Source of the DNA: Effrenium voratum
Taxonomy: Eukaryota; Sar; Dinophyceae; Suessiales; Symbiodiniaceae
Length of the DNA stretch: 64,000 nt
NCBI GenBank assembly: GCA_963377175.1
Contig: CAUJNA010003505.1
Location: 1,348,202-1,412,201, forward strand
Direction: 5' to 3'
In this document: piece after piece, positions 23,707 through 36,232 of the stretch
Layout: each line of letters begins with the position of its first letter
How positions within the stretch are numbered: the first letter of the stretch is position 1
Made by a program: the position numbers and the translations under genes
The notes under the pieces: model-generated
What the model saw: only the letters and a program-made list of their open reading frames with translations
Databases searched by the model: none
What the model was told of the DNA's origin: nothing

Positions 23707-26319
23707 CCATATGAATGATACAAATAATACTAGGATTACAGAAGGGGGAACAAGGCTTCTCAGCAAAGAGCTGCTCGACTCAGAAGGCTCAACTTGGATT
23801 TCGGGCTCTCCCAGCTTGATTCCCTGGAACCTTTGCATGTAAAGCGAGACATGGGACCCACCAACTCCATGTGTCTGCACCCGACGTGTCTCTTCAACCG
23901 GAATGCGCCCAATCTCCCCAGAGCGTCTCCTGCGTGCCTCGGCCTCCCTGAGGGCTGCTTGATTGTTGATCTCGGCCATGGAGATGGAGTTCGCCCAAAG
24001 GAGTTGTATTTTTCTCAAGGGAAACCGACTTAGAGAAACTCCCAGATCTCTTCTCCGCCCGGAAACCAGTCAGCTGCGGCGCTCAAAGTAGACTCAGGCG
24101 CCATGTGGCTGGTACATGGGGGCAAAAAGAAGCCAATTGGAGCGCTCGAAGTAGATGGCTCAGGCTTCATGCAGCTGGAACATTGGTGGCACGCATGCGT
24201 GCAAGAGGATAGGCAAATGGCTCCAATTCAGAAAAGCGTTCAGCCTAGCTTAGCACTGGGTCGACTAAACAAAGGCGGCATCCTCAAAACTCCCCGCAAT
24301 ATTATATATATATATAAGATATGTATGTGTGTCTTTTTTTAGGGGACCCTCAAAAACTGTGATTTTCCTTTTGGTTTCACTTTAAACCCACCAAAAAGGA
24401 CTACCAAACAAAGACACGCCACAGATCCGGGGTTCCCACCAAGCTCTTGAGCTCTTGCTCCAGCTGCTGCTTCACCTTGGAACTGGTGGGGTTTGCCATT
24501 CCAACGGGGCAACTAGGTCCTCTAGTAGAGAGGTTAGAATAAGGGTACCCTTTTTTCTGCAGTCTATTTTATTCTATTCTAGTAGGGGAACCCTCCCCCA
24601 AAAAAGGGTAAAAATACACTACTGTGCGACCTAGGCAAGTTCCTGCTGAAGTTGCCAAATCCGGTCCGGTTCGGATTGGGACGTTGGGATGTTCATAAGG
24701 CACCGGCACTCTTCACCTTCAACTTTTCAGGTCCGCTGCGAAAGTGCCCGATCTGATTCTCTATAAGGCCAGAAGCAAAACCTCGAAACCTACTGCTCAC
24801 AACGCAGGGAGTGTGTCGTGTTTTGTGAAACCTGGCCAAAGAGAGGGTGACATGTCGCTGCTATGCAATCAAGACAAACAAAACATTCCATGAACTTGGG
24901 TAAAACACGATTGTCAGCCTGAAGTGAGGGACCCCTTTCAAAGGCACCTTCGTGGGCTTGGGTCGCCAAATCTCGGGCCCGAGTCCCCAGCAACATTCAG
25001 CTGCTGGAGGGAGGCCTGGCACCGACCAGACCGACCGCCAAATCAATGCGGGTGGTTTGATGCCAGATCTTTGACCCCTCCCTTGCAAAAACGGCCACAG
25101 CGGTGGGGACCCGCCCACTTGTTGAATCCCCATGAACACCTGGCCACGACTTTTTCCGATTTCGACTTCTCGCTGAATGACCAATGGGTTTGCATCGTGG
25201 CCGCGAGTGAGTGATCTCCAAGCAAAGTCGTGCTGGCTGGCTTTGAGGGAAGTCAGGCATTGTCATCCTCTGCCATCCTCTGCTTGCCATCTTGCTTGTC
25301 TGCCTCATTGTGTTCAGCCGCACCCGTTGGACGGCAAGGTACGCGTTCAATCTTGCAGGGTTTGACCGCAAGCCTTCTGCTCGCTCCCCACAAACCCGGT
25401 GCAGTTCTTTACCGAAAGCCATGCATGCATAGCTGTTGAACACTTCGCTTACCTGCCTACGTTCAGCAAATAGATCCTACTGTCCAGGCCCCGCCTGCGA
25501 AAGCGGAATGCCCCCCTCCTCCTGCTCCTTGGCTGCAAATGATACTGAAAGGACATCCCTCCCCACACACCAGGTATGGCATACTTACCAGACACATCCA
25601 TAAGCCCAAACTGCTGGTGTATAGAACATGGATTGTGTGGAGCGCAACACACACTTCCAATTCATGTGCAGTTGCTGATTTCAAGCGGCGCAAGGTCTTC
25701 AATATGCAAGCTGTCTCTCGCCGCAATGGCTCCCAAGGACAACAGGAATATCCAAATAACATACTCCCTCTCTCTTGCGCATATGTGCGCATAACCCAAC
25801 GAAAACTCAATTCAAACAATGGCAGAATGCCTTCGCACGATTCCCCATTCCGTCATCCTTCTGGACTGCTGTCAAGATTCTTCAAGGATCAAGCAACCAG
25901 ACTCGAGATCCTTTGTAAATATATGTGTCTATGTGTGTACTTTCTGTCTAAGGGCACCCTTTTCAGGTTGGCATGTAAGGAAACCGAAAGAACATCTACC
26001 GTTTGCGGGGGTCCCAAGCTTGACACATACCCTTACGCACCCCGTGTACAAGAGTCGGGCTGTTCAAATCGATAATCCGACACCAGTACAAGGGACACCG
26101 CGACCATCTGGCATAAGGATTTTGCGGATTGATCTGTACTAGGTTCAAAATTATGGTAGTGCCTTAGGGCAAGCACCTTGAGGGCCTCTCAAAATTACTT
26201 CTGTCCCTTTAAAGACGTAGAGGGCAACTTCCAGGACATCAATATCCCTTCAATGCGCCCCATTTCAGTCGAGAAAACCACACACAGCCTGAGCAGGCGG
26301 CCCCTTCGGCTTCGGCCAT
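21067..26319 (-). CDS. PFD5: Prefoldin subunit 5, 9 exons
   Basis: Nine exons read from high to low coordinates: 26319-26295 (ATG), 25532-25495, 25003-24995, 24475-24440, 23970-23938, 23331-23237, 22417-22336, 21275-21217 and 21112-21067 (TGA). They give 140 residues, close to the roughly 150 of PFD5. Landmarks are IPLSQ-QLN-VKQQLEQEL in the first helix, ESLKSLCPENTGKPML, ALVPASLGP, the family signature VTVDVGTGYYI, ERAHKFCNR, and the second helix ending MQQKMYAMQAQ with a Lys/Glu tail. PFD5 is one of the two alpha-type subunits of the cytosolic prefoldin hexamer, which passes unfolded actin and tubulin to the CCT chaperonin. Donors are GC at introns 1, 2, 5 and 6 and GT at introns 3, 4, 7 and 8. 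One exon is 9 nt. The end of exon 5 is the least certain: the coil is about four residues shorter than usual, so a tiny exon may be missing. Confidence 0.85.
23578..23710. repeat. CCA/CCG then CAA trinucleotide microsatellite
   Basis: Runs of CCACCACCG followed by (CAA)n of about 16 units lie in intron 5 of the PFD5 gene. ORFs reading poly-Pro, poly-Thr, poly-Asn or poly-Leu here are products of the repeat. Confidence 0.95.
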
Positions 26320-26324
26320 GCTGG
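26317..26324 (-). promoter_or_regulatory. Likely spliced-leader acceptor just before the PFD5 ATG
   Basis: On the minus strand ACATTTCCAG is followed by one C and then ATG. Dinoflagellate mRNAs receive a 22-nt spliced leader by trans-splicing at an AG. An AG this close to the start codon would leave almost no native 5' UTR. This is inferred from position alone. Confidence 0.35.
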
Positions 26325-27577
26325 AAATGTCGACCCTTGAGCTGTACGCAAGGCCAAACGATAGCTGAGCACACGGACACCTAAGCACTACGATCTGGAA
26401 TAGTGGACGAGATCAAAACCGCGCTCGGCTTGCGGGCTAGTTGTAATTTCTATATATATATATATATAGAAATATGTATCGTGATATTCATCTGTGCTCC
26501 CCGGAGGGTACATGTTGCCATTGAGATGGCAATTTTGGGCGAAAGAACACTTTTGCAAGTTGAGTATTTCAGGCGCTCGCGTGTTAAACTAAAACGGCAA
26601 TTTTGCCCGTCCAAACGGCAGCTGGTCCCATAGCTGCAACTTGTCCCGACCATTGGACAGCATTCGAAGTGGCATTTCGAGAAAAAGCAGTTCTTTTTTG
26701 GCAAACGGCGCTTCACTCCCGAAACGGCGAACAAAAATATGTGTTTGCCAATATTGGAAATAACAAGCTTCATGTTGATTCTGTTAAGACGGTAAAGTGT
26801 ACAACCTCCGACCAGTTGGACGGGCCAGTGTGGCGTCATATACAGAGAAGCAGAAATATAGTGCCGTGCACCGCGCTTCTTGCTATGAACCACCTTCCAG
26901 CACCTGCCCTGCCCATGCGCCAATGTGAGCTCGGCAGCCGCGTTTCCTCCGCGTTTCCTTCGTCTCGCTTCGGGTCTGTACCAAGGCCCATTGCAAGGTC
27001 TCAGGAGTCCAGGCTCACACTGCCTGGGGACCCCATTTAATGGGCCAAGATATCCGGCTCGGAGTAAACGCCGAGATCCGATTTGTCAGTCTTGAACTTT
27101 GCAAGCCTGGAAAATAGGCGTGGCATTCAATGCCTGCACCCTGGCCATTGCCAGAATCGCGCTCTATGGAGCTCATGCTTCGGTACGAGTTAGTTTGATC
27201 CACTGGTTGGAGGCTCTGAGGCAATGGATGGGACAACAAACAACTCCTGTTTCGTGTGGCCTCGTTGGCTTCAGCACAGGTCACATCTACGTCACTCAGG
27301 ACATGGCCTCAAATGCGAGGGCCAAACAAATGCGGTCTGCGCTTCAATAAGGATCACGCGAGAAGTTGTCAAGACATGGCCCTCATCTGAAGAACAACCA
27401 TCCAAGAGCAGGGGAAACGCTGAAAACGTTTGGTAACATCAAAACGCCTTGACCAGCCCCAATTTGTACGTACAAGTACCAAATACCTTCAATGGTCATG
27501 ATGACGCGCCAATTAGCGTCACTCTACAGCAAGTGTTGAGAATCATTTTACTGGGCTGGGCATTCCGGTGCTAAAAT
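26320..27577. other. Upstream flank of PFD5; no convincing exon
   Basis: A (TA)n run lies near 26452-26470. The plus frame 27099-27350 and a minus Arg/Glu-rich stretch near 26905-26990 are weakly coding-like but could not be connected to anything. Confidence 0.3.
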
Positions 27578-27640
27578 TCATCGCGCCTCATCCGCCGTGT
27601 CCGCCATAAAGTCGACCGCTCGACTGACTCCGAGATTCTC
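27578..27640 (-). CDS. Candidate terminal exon of an unidentified gene
   Basis: After TTCAATTGCCAG the minus strand reads ENLGVSRAVDFMADTADEAR and stops at TGA (27580-27578). The pyrimidine-rich acceptor with AG-G and the Asp/Ala-rich helical composition support a real 3' exon upstream of PFD5. No homology is recognised. Confidence 0.45.
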   Translation of the reverse strand, partial: ENLGVSRAVDFMADTADEAR

Positions 27641-28020
27641 CTGGCAATTGAACGCAACAGCGCGCCCCGTGGCTTGAAAAAAACCTCGAGAGCCGCTCGC
27701 GCCAGCTTTGGTCTTACCCGGATGTGGAAATGCATGGATTGTATCAGTCTTTCTCGTCATGCGAAAGTGTATACCATGCGATGTACGGCACGGGCCGCAT
27801 TCAACTCATTGGGGGTTTGACACCGAGAGCAAAGGGATTTGCATATTATGGGTATGTGGGGATGGTTTATCTTTGGTTTTCTTCTGGTTCCTTTATCGGA
27901 AGTCTGGACACGCGTCCTCTGGATTTTGCGGATTCCCCCAGATAAGCGTGCCTTCTCAAGGGCTGACATGTTTGTTTGTCAGCCTTGGCTCTGGCTAGAT
28001 ACTTTTATGCATCACCAGTT

Positions 28021-28240
28021 CAGAGGCATCACCAGCATCAAAGGCATCACCAGCATCAGCAGCAGCACTGGCATCACCAGCAGCCATGAATGCGGATTTG
28101 CACGTCACACATCGCCAAACAAAACAGACTCATATTTTTTTCCGGGCCTTCTCCGGATTTTGCGAGCCTTCTCCGGATTTTGCGGGCCTTCTCCGGTTTT
28201 GCGGGCCTTCTCCGGGTTTGCGTGCTTCCCCAACCTCTGC
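28021..28240. repeat. Two short minisatellites
   Basis: At 28021-28085 there are repeats of GGCATCACCAGCA. At about 28143-28215 there are four to five copies of GGGCCTTCTCCGGATTTTGC, a unit of about 20 bp. They are adjacent but unrelated. Confidence 0.85.
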
Positions 28241-29177
28241 GTGCTCGCTCATTTTTACTTGTTATTCTAAAAAATAAAAAGCTGAGAAGGCACTGTCCAC
28301 TTGGGAAAAGCCTATGGCCAAAAACGAGGTACCTTACAGTAAAAATGCACATCGGCTTTTTTCCGGGGTTTCGTGCCTTCTCGTGTTTTTTTTTTTTTTG
28401 TTCCGGGCGGTTCCCCCCGCCCCCCAGGTCAAGTCGGCCTGATCGGATCCCCTGTTTGATTTCGGGGAATCCTAGCTGGTTTTTGACCACAGGGAAAACA
28501 ACAGGGTTCCATTTCCAGTCCCAGGGGCCCAGATTGCTTGTGAAACGGCGTGAAAAGAGAAAGAGCACTCAGTGCGCTTCGTGTGAAGGGGGGACGGCTG
28601 GGAAAGCAATCATCAAGCACATTCATGTCTGGATATAGCGCCCTTTAAAACGGTTCCAAGCATTGAGAAGGCATGGTCCCCTGGAGAAGCCTCGGGGATG
28701 GGGGTCCAGACCCTCGACTTTAAACTTACCCGAAAACAATAATCTCGAGAAACCAACACGCACACAATGTGCTCCTTTCAGCGTGCACACTCACACAGGG
28801 TCCAACACGAGCGCCTTCACTTTGGTGTCCCCTTACATCAACCCCGCAAAGGTATGACTTGATTTCGGATCACCTTGCTCGCGCAGGCAAGAGAGGCCAG
28901 GTGAACAGCAGGTCACGGTTCGCAGGGTTCGTACATATTATATATATTATTTCATGGGTTCATAAATATTTATTTCATCACCCCACCTAAGAGGATACTC
29001 CCTGAATCCAAAGGCGACGCAGGGGACTGTTTGGCGGCCACGTTTAGAAAGGACCTGAAAGTCTTCAGTGAGCTTTGATTTCCATTGGATCGAAAGCCCC
29101 TCTAGGAGTTGGGTACCCCTTTGCTCTAAGAATATTCCAAGGAGAAAGGGTCTGGGAGTTTTCCCTCGAACCCCGGC

Positions 29178-32100
29178 CTCTGGCAAGGCTTCCAGCAGGC
29201 CATCCTTGTTGCGGACCAGCAAAGGCGACGCGCCTGGTTGCAAGCAGTTGCCCCTGGAAACAGGCTTTGGGCAAACCGCTATCATTCCCACACCTGTGCC
29301 CAAAGGAAAACCGTAGTCCCAATCCGTAATCTGTAGTGGGTCACCAGTGCAACGCGGCAAACTCTAAACAATATGTTTGCACAACCCCGGAAGAGGACCC
29401 CGTTGAAGCAGATTACACAAGCGCCATTGTCATCCCCGGATAGCCATGCGCATCTTCAGGTTACACAGGAGTGATTCGGACCAGATCCTGATTTATCTAA
29501 TCATGAGTGCTTCTCCGCATGTGGATTGTTTTCGAATGCTTTCGAACTTCCAAAAGGTCATTTATGGACTTGCTTTGAGAGGGATCCTTGCAGAACACTG
29601 CCTTGTAAATGCAGGTGTCCCTGTATTTTGGTGGAAAAAGCCATGGTTCAAATGGGCAAAATGTATCTTTTAAGGAGCCATGCCTGAGTGCCAACACAAC
29701 TTTTAGCAGAACAACTGCATGCGTCTTTACCGCTTCGCCGCCTGGAGAGTTGGAGGTGCGGTTCAGCTCACCATCGACCTCTCGCTGTCGGAAGGGACTG
29801 GTGGCTATTGGCGTCTATCAACTATGTTGGAGGCCATTGACAACAAACTACCATCATATTCCCATCCCCTTTTGGCTGTAAGTGATTTACTGAAAAGCCT
29901 CGAGATTGAATCTTCGGGCGCTTTTGGGGCCCAGAGCTACAAGCGCTTGCCAGGGCCAGAGACTTCGCACGGTGCATGGTGTTTAGGTTCCCTTGCGCTT
30001 TGAAGAGACGTTAAGGTGGAGCCAAGGCTAGGGACATCAATGGAATGTCAGCAGTTCCATGGGCGGCTTTGGACACTATTGATTACATGTAGCTGATTGC
30101 TCCCTATTCACTTTCATGCCTAACGATCCTGCTTCTTCCGCTTCCCAACGCATTCACTGATTCACTATCCTCAAGAATATGCTGCAAATGCTGCAACCAT
30201 CTCTTGGTCCATCCGAAGGCTTGCCTGATCTTGCCTGCATTGGCAAAAGTGCAACTAGAGGGCAGGACTTGTTCAGGATTGTCCACGCAAGTCTGAGAGT
30301 CAAAATGGCAAAGTTTGCTGCTAAAGCCCTGCTTAAGGGAACGCGAGGTGCCTGGACCACGGTTGCATGAACATCTCGGGTCGAGCCCTGACGCAACCTG
30401 CGTATAGCCATCGGTGGTCAGGCGCGTCACGTTCTCACCTGAGACACGGTTGACAGGAGGTGGGAGGGGGGGGGGACCGTCCTTCCCAAAGGTGCATCTC
30501 CGTCCAGCTCACGTGCTTGTTGCATCAACAATGCCGAACCTGCAAACGCCAAAGCTTGAACCTGTTGCAGGAAGGTTGACAGCAGGGCATCCCTGGCTGA
30601 AGCGGCGTGAACTGCAAAGACATATGCACTCCAAAACGGTGGTTGAAGCCATCCCTGCAAGGATTGTGAGACCCCCTAAAGATGTTCAGTAGGGGGCCCA
30701 ATTATAAGTGGAACACTCATCTGGTTTTTGAAGTCAATTCTGGCTAAGCATCAACCCTGCCTCTTTGAGCCAGCATCTCCACATCCCAAATGCCCACATC
30801 TAGAAGGCCTCAGCATTGGCAGGAAGAGTCCGGCTCAGTTTGCCCCTCACGCAGGAAAAATGATCATCGTGCCGTTGCATGCAACAAGCAACGCGTCATG
30901 ATCAGAAACTCCTTTCGCGATGTCTCTGAGTCAATGGAAGGTTAGCAGTTTTCTGATGGCAGCGCTCCTCGAACGAACCACACCTCCCCTGGAGGCAGCG
31001 GTCTGTCCCAGTCTCAAGGGGGAAAACCCTACTCTAGCGGCCTAAGACTTGCGCCCGTCTTGTCGGCCAGCAGGTGCCGGTTCCCGCAGCCAGGGCCTCG
31101 GGTTTTTCAGAGACTTTGGGTTGGGAGATCGTGGCAGGCCCTGAAGAGAAGGAGGGCGTACCACAAGAGAAGTCACGTTTCAATGTTCCTTGTCATCACT
31201 TGTCTGCCCAACCTCAAAACAAACCGAGCAAGGTCCGAGCGAGTGGCATCTCGCTCCAAAGAATGGCTGAAGCTGGATCTTGGGAGTACCGATCCAACTG
31301 ACAGGTGCGGCCCCTTCTTGCCGGAAGAAACTGCCATTTGGCAGCAACATCGCACCTTCCCACAGGCCCTGGATTAGCCTTGTACCCAAAATGGGAAAAC
31401 TGGGAGGTTCGAAGGTCAGCTTTGGACAGCTGAGACATTGGTGACTTGCCTCTGCGCATCTGTAGCGTTGCCGCATAATCCAAGGCACGTACTTTGGGGT
31501 GGCTGCTATTCAAATCTGGGTGTGTTGAGGGTACCTTGCTTGAGGAAACCTCATCTTGGGGCATACACAAAGATAAGCGTCTTCCAAGGCAGCTTTCACA
31601 TGGACAAGTAGCTGTAAGAGCCGGTATGGGAAGCAATTAGATTATTCGCTGCTAGGTTGCCTCCGTGACAATATGTTGATCCGACCGATTCTGTTACGGT
31701 TATCAGAATTCAACCCAAGGATCACCAAGGCCTTCTCATGCAATTGTAGAGGTATACTATCTACTGCATTGACGCCTGTCTCATGTTTTGGCTGGCCTGT
31801 CTCCAGGCCCCTTGCAGAAAGCAACCACGCGTTCCTTTGTCTGCTTTGTCTTGTCTAAAAGCTCGCATCATGCAATAACCGCTTGCTCTGTGATTGCCGA
31901 ACTTACGGGGTCTTGTCTATGCTACTTGTTTCCATGTCCGCGAAGCAGAAAGCAAAGAGTTGACAACGACAACATCAAGTATAACGCAGCCAAGTCCGTG
32001 CGCAGTGATGAACGGGCCTGCATCGTTTTTCTCTGGCAGCGTGGTGGCAGGACTTGGACCATCGTTTGTCTCTGCTTCAACAGGAATCATGCTTTAAAGC

Positions 32101-35100
32101 CTTGGACCCCTGTCACAACAACTTGGACAAATGCTCATTATCTACCTGTGGTTCAGCATCAACCTAAGCGGTGCCATTCCCAGATTGCACTGTGCCAATA
32201 TGTGATGGCTTTTGCAAACAGACTCGTTACCTGGGCGGCGTCGTGTAAGTGGGCGCAGAGCCACGCTGTGAGCACACACGCTATGTGGAGCTTTGCGCTC
32301 AATGTTCCGTTGCCACCTCCACGCTGAGCCCTGTTGCCATGGAGAAATCAAATATGGAAAGAGTATCAGCAGGAATCGGCGGGTGCTTCGTGACTCTTCG
32401 TGCGAGGATTCTGAGGCGCCCACTCCTCTTGTGCAAAACTGCTTGGTTTTCTGCGCTGCCATAAAGTAAATCCACAAGCATTGTGGCTTCAATCAGTGCC
32501 TCCTAGGATGTGTCCGCGGATCATCCGTTCCCTTTCTGCTTTTGTTCTGCCCTTTGCGCAGCATGCGTACTTGTAGGGGGCGGGGGAAGGGTCCAAATCA
32601 TGCTAGAATGAAACCACTGCTTCTTAGGAGACAACCTTTGAGTTTGTGCACCTGGGCAGCATTCGGGGGGACGGGGGGGGAGGCCCTTGGGTCGCAGGCA
32701 GGTGGCTATGACGATGCCTTGCTGGTAGGCCAGCCTTGTGAGCGACTAGAAAACACCCCGAAGAAACCATGGCCTAGTTGTCATGGGAGGGAATCTCTTC
32801 ACGAAATGACTGAGTAAGCCCAAAACACGTACTATGTGGCCAGTAAGCCCAAAACACGTACCTTCGTTCCCTTTCCTCCCTTTTTCAGGTGTGCTCCTTT
32901 CGGGAAACTTCTTACGAACATGTCAATGAATCTTCTGATACATGAGGGGTCACCACACTTGCATGTCCTTGATCAAAGGTCGACCACCATTGAGACGAAG
33001 CTGGGTGGGCCAGGGATGTCCTTTTTGAAGAAACAAGGGGTCAGGCTATCCAACAAGCCACCGTCCTCTTGTGGGCGATGAAGCAAAGGAGGGTGCACAA
33101 CCGCCCGCGAACTTGACGGTACTCCGAATAATGTACGCCCTGCCGAAATAACATGTTCGCCCTGCCGAAAAAGTTGAGTGCACGGGAGGAAGACCATGGG
33201 AAGACAAATGAAAAAGGCAAAAACAAACAGCTAGTTTGGACACCACACGACTTGATTGCAAGGCGTGCTGTCTATACGGACTTGAAAATGCAGCCATGTT
33301 GATGTACAGCTAGTTTTTTGTTGTTGCCGTTTTGCTTGCGTACTTTCATCTCCGCAGTCTTCCAGTAGTCCATCTGCAATCTTCCTATAGTCCTTCCGTA
33401 CGGCAGTCGTGCTGTCGTCTTTTGCGCTCTTCTGGTTGAACGGGGCTACCTTCCAAATTCAGGACGTACTTTCTATTTTCTGGTAGTGTAGTGCCTGAAA
33501 AAGGCAATGCTGCACCAAAGTCCATCGGCCGGCCTAGAGATCATGTGGGAGTTCCGAGTCTCACAGACCTTGCACGTGAAGAGGATCCTGCATCAGGGTG
33601 TGTCTTGACTCCAATAGGAAGCCCCAAACTGAGTAAACGATTCGGGTCCCCCCTCCTTTCAATCTCGAAAATAGGCACCCTGAGGCAGACCCATCTGCTC
33701 ATGTCGAACGCCTGTGCCACCTGCAGCCTGCGGCACTGCAAGGCCGCCCGCTTTTGAAAACGCAGGAGTCATAGGCCTGCTTCAATCAATCAAAGCCATC
33801 TTCAAGGTTACGACCCAACGACCCAATCAAAAGATAAACATTTGCCGAAAGTCCGAACCAAACCAAACCAATGTGCTTTGTGGTTTTGATCTGCTGCTTC
33901 GGAGCAACCAAAACCTTTGGGCCCTCGCAATTTTCGCACCCGGATCGCCTAAACTTCCGCGGGGCCACGCGAGCCAAAGGTACCGAGCCGGTGGTCTCCT
34001 GCCGGCCATTGCTCAAAATGGGACCATCAACATAGCTGTGGCTCAAAACAGCAAAATGGCACCTTGGTAAATGGAACCAAAAACAAAAAACAACTGCGTA
34101 ACCGTAGCTCTTGAATTTTGAGCCACACCCACATGGGTTGCCGCACTTGAATAGCTTGGCCGAAAATAATGAAAAAAAAACAAAATAAAAAAAAAGGAAG
34201 AACAAAAAAAACTTGTTGGTGGCCACCAAAATGGTCTGGAACAGTAAAAAGTCTCGATGGGTGAGTTGTTTTGTTTGAAGGGGCTTCCCTTCGAAATCAA
34301 CAAACCAGCAATTCCTGCTTGCGCGTTGCTCGTGGCCCCTGTGGTTTCGTTTTGTCTTTTTGTGTGTGTGTGTGTTTCACTACCCTCCATTTGATTGCAT
34401 TTGTGTCCGATGATAGTGACGTACTTCGGTTCAATAGTACCCCCAACTTTCCCATATTCTGGACTTTAGGCGTTCAAAATTAGTAGGTGGTTTCCTTGTG
34501 GTCTCCAAAAGCAACCGCTTCCAAAAGGGGCAGCTCCAAAACCAAACACACCCACATTTGCCACTTGGAAAAACCGACCCCCAATCCTGATCAACAGGCT
34601 GCAGGAAAGGGCAGCGGAAATTTATATGAGTTCGCCACATCCTCTAATTGCTTGAGTGGCTTGCAAGTTGCAACTGGATCCTAAAATGCAGGTCCTGAAA
34701 AGAAGGCTCCGTGCCAGTCCGCGTTTCATGAAAACGCCAAGCGGCGCAACCTCAATCAGTCTGGTGGGGAGCGAGTCATGATCCCCAAGGAAACTTGAGA
34801 TCTAGTTAACTTGGCTCGCAAGCGAATCCAGTCGGTACGGAGACACCCTGTGGTTTGCCGCGAACCAACAGTTCTTTTGTGGTCGGATGTGGTTTAGTAG
34901 GGCCCTAGGGCATCCGTTTCTTAGCATCTTCGCCCATGTCGTCCTGGCTGGAGAGTGGGCTATCAGGCCTCGGAAGACCGTCGCGAGGTTTGCAAAAAGC
35001 GTGGGTTGCCCGAGGGCTGAGGGAGGGACTCACTGCTGGAGTGGATTGGCCCGAAAAAGTGACGACTCCTTTAAATTTTGGGTCCTTGGCAGGCCAAGTG

Positions 35101-35725
35101 GCATGACCGGACCTGAAGCCAAAACCTTTTCCTTACATTTACCCTGAGATTCCACAGTTTGAGGCCCAACCGAAGTGAGGGAACGGAACCAGTCAGTTGC
35201 GCCCAAAGTCACACTTCCTTCAATTTCGGACCAAGGGTGGCGGTTGGTGACTGTCGTCCTAGCGGCTCTTTGGCAAAATAGATGGATTCCACTGAAAATC
35301 ATTCGAAACAAAATGACCTTCGGGGCCATCGATGTTCACTCCCAAACTGACCGTTCAAGGGGACGGTTTGGTCAACATATCCAGTACTCTGCCTGTCCAG
35401 GACGTGAGGGACTCGCAGCTGTCCCACACAAACCAGGACCCGCGCCCTAACTTTCTCCAGTAAGATTGACAGCAACTGTTTGGGCGGATCATGCGCCGAC
35501 CAGGCTCGAACTTAGGCATCCTCTTGGAACAAATCCATGGGTTCCACTAATGACACGAATGATCAGAAGCAAACCGAGTAAAACCAAACCCAGCTACAGT
35601 TGGATCCCCATGTTTTCAAAGCCGCCCCTTTTCAACGCGGAAACCGTTCAGGGCCCATGGGCCTTCGAAGGATTTCTCAGGGCTTCCGGCGCGGCAGCTC
35701 CCAGCAGCTTCGGCTGCTCTGGCTC
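29178..35725 (-). CDS. Group of candidate exons of unidentified minus-strand gene(s)
   Basis: Five short minus-strand segments look like exons, each with a good acceptor and a GT or GC donor. They are 35725-35663 (EPEQPKLLGAAAPEALRNPSK shortened: Glu/Pro/Ala-rich), 33735-33679 (CRRLQVAQAFDMSRW), 30611-30562 (HAASARDALLSTFLQQ), 30234-30152 (KIRQAFGWTKRWLQHLQH) and 29233-29178 (ASPLLVRNKDGLLEALPE). The first two share phase 0. The others start in phase 1, so at least one linking exon is missing. With 27640-27578 they may form one gene between the RS-tail gene and PFD5. The long introns carry repeats and no other signal. No domain is recognised, so no function is proposed. Confidence 0.4.
34036..34135 (+). 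repeat. Dispersed repeat copy (AAAATGGxACCxTGG family)
   Basis: Reads GGCTCAAAACAGCAAAATGG, then CACCTTGGTAAATGGAA. After a gap come CTGCGTAACC and TTTTGAGCCACACCCA. The same order of blocks occurs at 59695-59800. Confidence 0.75.
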
Positions 35726-36232
35726 CTGGGAAGGAAGAACGTGTCGGGTAAGTATGGTTTGATTGTATCACTCCATGGACAGTGAACAGTCCATCTGTGT
35801 TCAGTCATCCTCCGCTTGCCTCGTCCCCTTTGCTGGGATGTTCAAACAGGGGATCCCTAATCCTAATCCATAATTAGTGGGACACTAACCAACAACCACT
35901 GAAATCGCTGAAATGGGGATCTTGCGGATGGATTTGAGCAACCCCAGTTGGCTTGCCAGCTCTCTCTCTCTCTCTCCCTCTCTAGTTTCGTGTTTGAGGC
36001 TGGTTCGCAGGACTGACTCATAAGTAGCGCATTTGAAATCCTGCTGAGCCTGAGTAAAAACAGGACCCCCACCCCCCCACCCAAAAAAAAAAGCAAGAAA
36101 AAAACAAGAAAACATCTAGTTTCCCAGGGTGAGAAGGGTACAAAGCCTCAAGAAGACCCCCCTCCGCCCCGCCGCGCCCCGTTTTCCGCGCGCGGAAACC
36201 ACCTCCGAGCGCGCCGTCGGGAGCTCAGGGCC

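Noticed and set aside
23454..24018. Poly-Pro/poly-Thr/poly-Asn and poly-Leu proteins
   Set aside because: Products of the CCA/CAA microsatellite. Only the Ile-Asn-Asn-Gln exon at 23938-23970 is kept, as part of PFD5.
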